Positions 31,885 to 35,158 of a DNA stretch of 35,158 nt are shown here, in pieces. Each line of letters begins with the position of its first letter. The first letter of the stretch is position 1. A model generated the notes under the pieces. The model was not told the DNA's origin and did not search any database. It saw only the letters and a list, made by a program, of their open reading frames with translations. Made by a program: the position numbers and the translations under genes. Origin of the DNA: an uncultured Clostridia bacterium (GTDB taxonomy: Bacteria > Bacillota > Clostridia > Oscillospirales > CAG-382); assembly GCA_947628695.1 (NCBI GenBank), contig CANRAV010000020.1, positions 1 through 35,158 of the forward strand, given 5' to 3'.

Positions 31885-33579
31885 GTGATTTACAGAAGCG
31901 AGCATCCTAAACCTCAATTTATGCGTGAAAACTGGCTTAATTTAAACGGCATATGGCAATACGAAGCGGACAAAGGGAGCAGCGGAAAGGAAAGGCAGCT
32001 TTACAAAAACGGCATAGCTCTTAAGGGCACAATAAACGTGCCGTTCTGCCCGCAAAGTGCGCTTTCCGGGATAAACGAGCGCGACTTTTTGCCTGCAGTA
32101 TGGTACAAAAGGACGGTAAAGCTTACAAAAGAGCAGCTTAAAGGCAGGGTCATGCTTCACTTCGGCGCGGTCGACTACGCCGCAAGCGTTTATGTAAACG
32201 GCGACCTTTGCGGATGCCACAAGGGCGGATACACTTCCTTTTCCTTCGACATAACGGAAAAGCTTGCAGCCGGTGAAAACACTATATGCTTATGCGCAGA
32301 AGACGATGAACGAAGCCGCCTTATACCTTCGGGGAAGCAGTCTCCGCGGTATAGCTCATACGGCTGCTTCTATACGCGGACGACGGGCATATGGCAGACC
32401 GTATGGCTTGAATTTGTCCCGAACACGCACATCAAAAGCGTAAAGCTTTTGACGGACGCAAGGTCTGCAGTGCTGACGGTTGATGCTTCTCTTTGCGGAA
32501 AGGGCACCCTTAAAGCCGAGGTATACTTCGAAGGCAGGTTTTGCGGGAATGCAAGCGTGGAAGACGCAGGCGGAAACGCGGTGCTTACCGTTTCTTTAAG
32601 CGAAAAGCACCTTTGGGAGGTAGGACAGGGCGGACTTTATGATCTTGTACTAAGCTTCGGCGAGGACGTTGTGCGCAGCTATTTCGGACTAAGAAGCATA
32701 AAATACGAGGATTACAAATTCTTTCTGAACGACCGTCCCGTTTTTCAGCGCCTTGTACTTGACCAGGGGTTCTACCCGGACGGCGTATACACAGCGCCTT
32801 CCGATGCGGAGCTTGAAGCCGACATTGACAGGTCAATGGCGATGGGGTTTAACGGCGCAAGGCTTCACCAAAAAGTATTTGAAGAGCGTTTTTTATACCA
32901 CGCGGACAGGAAAGGCTATCTTGTATGGGCGGAATACCCCAGCTGGGGGCTTGACATATCTTTTGAAGACAGCATATACGCTGTTCTGCCGGAGTGGCTT
33001 GAAGTGCTGAACAGAGATATAAATCACCCGTCTGTTATCGGTTGGTGTCCGCTTAACGAAACCTGGGACTACGACGGCAGGAAACAGCAGGACGGTGTTT
33101 GTGAGCTTTTATATAAGGTCACAAAGTCCGTAGACCCCACGAGGCCGGTTATAGATACAAGCGGTGGATATCACGTAATGCAGGATGTTTACGACGTGCA
33201 CGATTACGAGCAGAACCCGAAAGTCTTTGCTTCCCATTACAGCGGGCTGCCGGAAACATATAGAGAGCCCTTTCCCCGCTATGAACACTATGACGGAAAG
33301 CAGCCGTTTTTCGTTAGTGAATACGGCGGCATACTTTGGAGCGACAAGGCAGGCTGGGGGTACGGAGACGCGCCGAAGACTAAAGAGGAGTTTTTGAAAC
33401 GCCTCAAGGGGCTTACGGACGCACTGCTTGACAACCCGAAAATTTTCGGTCTTTGCTATACCCAGCTTACGGATGTAGAGCAGGAACAAAACGGCCTGTA
33501 CACATACGACCGCAAGCCCAAGTTTGACTCTTCTCTAATACGTCAAATCTTCTCGCGCAAGGCAAAGGCGGAAGAATAG
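31885..33579 (+). CDS. GH2-family glycoside hydrolase
   Basis: The protein is 564 residues from GTG; GGAGG (31872-31876) lies 8 bases upstream. The N-terminal sugar-binding jelly roll (LNLNGIWQY, WYKRTVKL, HFGAVDYAASVYVNG, GGYTSFSFDIT) is followed by an Ig-like part and a TIM barrel. The acid/base Glu is E392 in CPLNETWDY and the nucleophile E479 in FVSEYGG. GH2 enzymes are mostly beta-galactosidases, beta-glucuronidases or beta-mannosidases; this short form lacks the C-terminal domains of LacZ and the substrate is not clear. No signal peptide, so cytoplasmic. No transporter or regulator lies beside it, which is unusual for a sugar-utilisation enzyme. Confidence 0.88.
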   Translation: MIYRSEHPKPQFMRENWLNLNGIWQYEADKGSSGKERQLYKNGIALKGTINVPFCPQSALSGINERDFLPAVWYKRTVKLTKEQLKGRVMLHFGAVDYAASVYVNGDLCGCHKGGYTSFSFDITEKLAAGENTICLCAEDDERSRLIPSGKQSPRYSSYGCFYTRTTGIWQTVWLEFVPNTHIKSVKLLTDARSAVLTVDASLCGKGTLKAEVYFEGRFCGNASVEDAGGNAVLTVSLSEKHLWEVGQGGLYDLVLSFGEDVVRSYFGLRSIKYEDYKFFLNDRPVFQRLVLDQGFYPDGVYTAPSDAELEADIDRSMAMGFNGARLHQKVFEERFLYHADRKGYLVWAEYPSWGLDISFEDSIYAVLPEWLEVLNRDINHPSVIGWCPLNETWDYDGRKQQDGVCELLYKVTKSVDPTRPVIDTSGGYHVMQDVYDVHDYEQNPKVFASHYSGLPETYREPFPRYEHYDGKQPFFVSEYGGILWSDKAGWGYGDAPKTKEEFLKRLKGLTDALLDNPKIFGLCYTQLTDVEQEQNGLYTYDRKPKFDSSLIRQIFSRKAKAEE

Positions 33580-33582
33580 AAG

Positions 33583-33616
33583 AAGCCGACGCGTCGGCAT
33601 AACGGCGCGTCGGCTT
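33583..33616. terminator. Terminator between GH2 gene and integrase
   Basis: An 11-base perfect stem (33583-33593 with 33606-33616) around 12 bases, followed by GCTTTTCC on the plus strand. It lies between converging genes and can serve the integrase as well. Confidence 0.75.
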
Positions 33617-33625
33617 GCTTTTCCG

Positions 33626-34741
33626 TCAAAAACCGGCAGCAGGCAGCTTTTCCATATTGCTGCGCTTCAAATCCATTGAGGAATGAACATATCTTTCCAA
33701 AGTGAACTTAGGGCTTGTATGACCGAGAATCTCCGACAACGACTTTATCTCAAAGCCTACCTCCACGCACCGCGTTGCAAAGGTATGCCGAAGGACGTGA
33801 AAATGCACCCCTTCAAGCCCGCAGTCTGAAGCGTATTTTTTAATCTTGTACTGCAATATACGCGGTTCGATGAAGCGTTCGCTGTCTCCGGTTAGAACAA
33901 AAGCCTCCGGATTTTTTACAATGAACCGCAGACACAGCTTTGCGGCAAAGTCGGTAAGCGGAATCACTCTCTCGGATGTACCGGTTTTAGGTTCGGTCAA
34001 AATTATTTTTGTTTTCTTTTGGGCTTTTTTGTCATAATCTTTCAGACGAAGCATGGTTGACGACACAGTAAGCGTTCTGTCCGTAATAGAGATGGCACCC
34101 CAGCGGAGGGCGCATAGCTCGCCTATGCGCAGTCCCGTAAGCAGTGCCAAAAGGGTGCCGAATTTGCATTCATCTATGTCGGAAAGCAGATAAGCGGTAA
34201 GCCTTTTTTGCTCATCAGGAGAAAGTACGCGCATTTCCTTTCTTGTATCTTTCGGATAGATAACCTTTATCGGCCTCATACAAGGCTCCAAAGTTTGTGA
34301 GTACTCTAAGACAGAGCGAACAATGGTCAGAATATCTCGCACAGACTTCGGAGAAAGGCCTGCCGCAAGCAGCTCCTGCCCGAACTCCCCGATAAGTGCC
34401 GTAGAAAGCATTGAAACGGTGCATCCGCCGAGTCCGGGTTTTATGTGCTTTTCAAGGACCGATTCGTATTTAACGTAGGTCGACTGTTTAAAACGCGGCT
34501 TGTTTAAGAAAAGCCATTCGTCGCAATAGGCTCCAAACCGTTTGCGGCTGCTGCAGGAGGCTTGCAAATTTCCCTGCAAAAGCGATGCCTTTGCCAGGTT
34601 CAGCTGGTCTTTAGCCTCGGAGTATGTTTTCCCGTAGCAGGAAACATACCGCGCACGGCCGGAAATATCGTAGCCCTTGATGCACCTTGCTTCCCAACGG
34701 CCGTCCTTCCTTTTGTAAATGTTTTCTCCTTTTTTGGACAT
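33626..34741 (-). CDS. int: Tyrosine recombinase (phage/ICE integrase)
   Basis: The protein is 371 residues. An N-terminal AP2-like arm-binding domain (YKRKDGRWEARCIKG) is followed by a SAM-like core-binding domain (about 65-150) and the catalytic domain. The catalytic residues are R205 (TGLRIGELC), K252 (EPKTGTSERV), H315 and R318 (HVLRHTFATR), H341 (LGHTS) and Y351 (RYVHSS). The layout matches integrases of Tn916-like elements and temperate phages. The frame reaches 34888, but AAAGGAG before the ATG at 34741 fixes the start. No excisionase, relaxase or phage gene is visible, so either the element lies to the right of the window or this is a remnant. I see no well-formed promoter just upstream. 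Confidence 0.92.
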   Translation of the reverse strand: MSKKGENIYKRKDGRWEARCIKGYDISGRARYVSCYGKTYSEAKDQLNLAKASLLQGNLQASCSSRKRFGAYCDEWLFLNKPRFKQSTYVKYESVLEKHIKPGLGGCTVSMLSTALIGEFGQELLAAGLSPKSVRDILTIVRSVLEYSQTLEPCMRPIKVIYPKDTRKEMRVLSPDEQKRLTAYLLSDIDECKFGTLLALLTGLRIGELCALRWGAISITDRTLTVSSTMLRLKDYDKKAQKKTKIILTEPKTGTSERVIPLTDFAAKLCLRFIVKNPEAFVLTGDSERFIEPRILQYKIKKYASDCGLEGVHFHVLRHTFATRCVEVGFEIKSLSEILGHTSPKFTLERYVHSSMDLKRSNMEKLPAAGF

Positions 34742-34918
34742 AAAAATTTCTCCTTTTATTTTTAACATTGCAATGTGTTGTAATACGTGCCGGCTTTGGC
34801 TTTTTACGGTAAAGTTCACGGCCGAGCTTTTCATAGCGATTTTTGCCAATTTATAAAAAGCAGATTTGTCATGATATAATATTTGCACGCAAAGATGTAA
34901 ACTCTGTGAAAAAAAGGA
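34742..34918. other. Region upstream of the integrase
   Basis: A+T-rich, with a lone extended -10-like TGATATAAT on the plus strand (34872-34880) and no matching -35 or RBS. No gene or att site can be supported. Confidence 0.3.
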
Positions 34919-34950
34919 AAAAACCGCGGCCGATATTGACCGCGGTTTTT
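34919..34950. terminator. Hairpin AAAAACCGCGG/CCGCGGTTTTT
   Basis: An 11-base perfect stem (34919-34929 with 34940-34950) with a 10-base loop, flanked by A and T runs, so it can terminate in both directions. It lies 178 bases upstream of the integrase start. Confidence 0.7.
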
Positions 34951-34957
34951 AAAATTT

Positions 34958-35128
34958 TTAAGCCTTATCACTTTTATTATTAGTGAAAAGTAATTTTGAA
35001 GAAGAAAAACCGGCAAGCCTCAAACGATGCTTGCCGGTTTTTGTCACCGTGATACAAAAAAGATGCTGCGGTGCAAATTTAAAGTAGACTCGAACCGACA
35101 CGACTTTTTTGACGTTCTGTCCTCTCAT
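34958..35128 (-). other. Possible small ORF at the right edge
   Basis: A 56-codon minus-strand frame begins MRGQNVKKVVSVRVYF; its ATG overlaps a TGA (ATGA) of a frame ending in MVEAKL that runs off the window at 35158, and GGAGG lies 7 bases before it. However the ORF runs straight through the hairpin at 35005-35042, so it is probably not a real gene. Recorded because the junction looks like that of two coupled genes. Confidence 0.2.
35005..35042. terminator. Hairpin AAAAACCGGCAAGC/GCTTGCCGGTTTTT
   Basis: A 14-base perfect stem (35005-35018 with 35029-35042) with a 10-base loop, flanked by A and T runs. It is the second such hairpin in 125 bases, both with the same 10-base loop length. Confidence 0.75.
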
Positions 35129-35158
35129 AGCTTCGCCTCCACCATGATACCATCTTTG

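Noticed and set aside
34875-34880. A plus-strand promoter at TGATATAAT upstream of the integrase
   Set aside because: There is no -35 at a usable distance and no gene downstream on the plus strand before two hairpins.
35060-35158. Possible tRNA on the minus strand, from the T-loop-like GGTTCGAGTC
   Set aside because: The T stem does not pair (GTCGG with CTACT), and no acceptor stem, D-arm or anticodon arm can be drawn.

Overview
The window looks like chromosomal DNA of a Clostridia-class Bacillota, possibly Oscillospirales; this placement is inference, made without a database. The support is: sigma-A type promoters with 17-18 bp spacers, strong GGAGG-type ribosome binding sites, frequent TTG starts, short U-tailed hairpin terminators, and Gram-positive families (YfhO, DUF3737, SHMT/IMPDH pair, lipoprotein HtrA, MMPL plus coiled-coil secreted protein). 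I see no rRNA or tRNA gene, CRISPR array or insertion sequence. The window is mostly ordinary core chromosome, with one integrase near the right edge.

Layout. (a) 1-4425, minus strand: a surface operon with one clear promoter (4397-4425), encoding a membrane-anchored extracellular PIG-L deacetylase, a NAGPA-type phosphodiester glycosidase and a repeat-containing single-pass membrane protein. (b) 4489-6689, plus: an FkbM-type methyltransferase and a zinc-ribbon membrane protein. (c) 6695-9754, plus: a two-component system followed immediately by a lipoprotein HtrA protease, probably an envelope-stress module. (d) 9781-12923, plus: a 1003-residue YfhO-family membrane protein with its own promoter, ending at a bidirectional terminator. 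(e) 12939-17241, minus: tsaC - coaE - lytic transglycosylase - M18 aminopeptidase - D-Ala-D-Ala carboxypeptidase, nearly all touching or overlapping. (f) 17280-20930, minus: glyA - guaB - (hairpin) - trmO. (g) 21005-26008, minus: a RadC-family protein followed by a 1412-codon MMPL transporter fused to a secreted coiled-coil protein. (h) 26049-28166, plus: DUF3737 beta-helix protein coupled to a PatB/MalY C-S lyase. (i) 28173-31079, minus: flavin-reductase-like protein followed by two aldo/keto reductases with 2[4Fe-4S] tails. (j) 31107-31763, minus: a DUF308/HdeD-type membrane protein broken by one frameshift. (k) 31814-33616, plus: a GH2 glycosidase. (l) 33626-35158: a leftward tyrosine recombinase, two perfect hairpins and an unexplained right edge, possibly the end of a mobile element.

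The theme of the left half is the cell envelope: glycan deacetylation, phosphodiester cleavage, YfhO-type glycosylation, peptidoglycan trimming and HtrA quality control. The middle is one-carbon/purine supply (glyA, guaB) and t6A tRNA modification (tsaC makes the donor, trmO methylates the product). The observations I rate highest are the MMPL/coiled-coil fusion that retains an internal ribosome binding site and an out-of-frame ATGA junction, the frameshifted DUF308 gene, the three-gene surface glycan operon, the DUF3737-PatB pair, and the flavin/iron-sulfur aldo-keto reductase operon. Several translation starts were moved from the longest ORF because a promoter lies inside the longer frame or the ribosome binding site fits a later codon.
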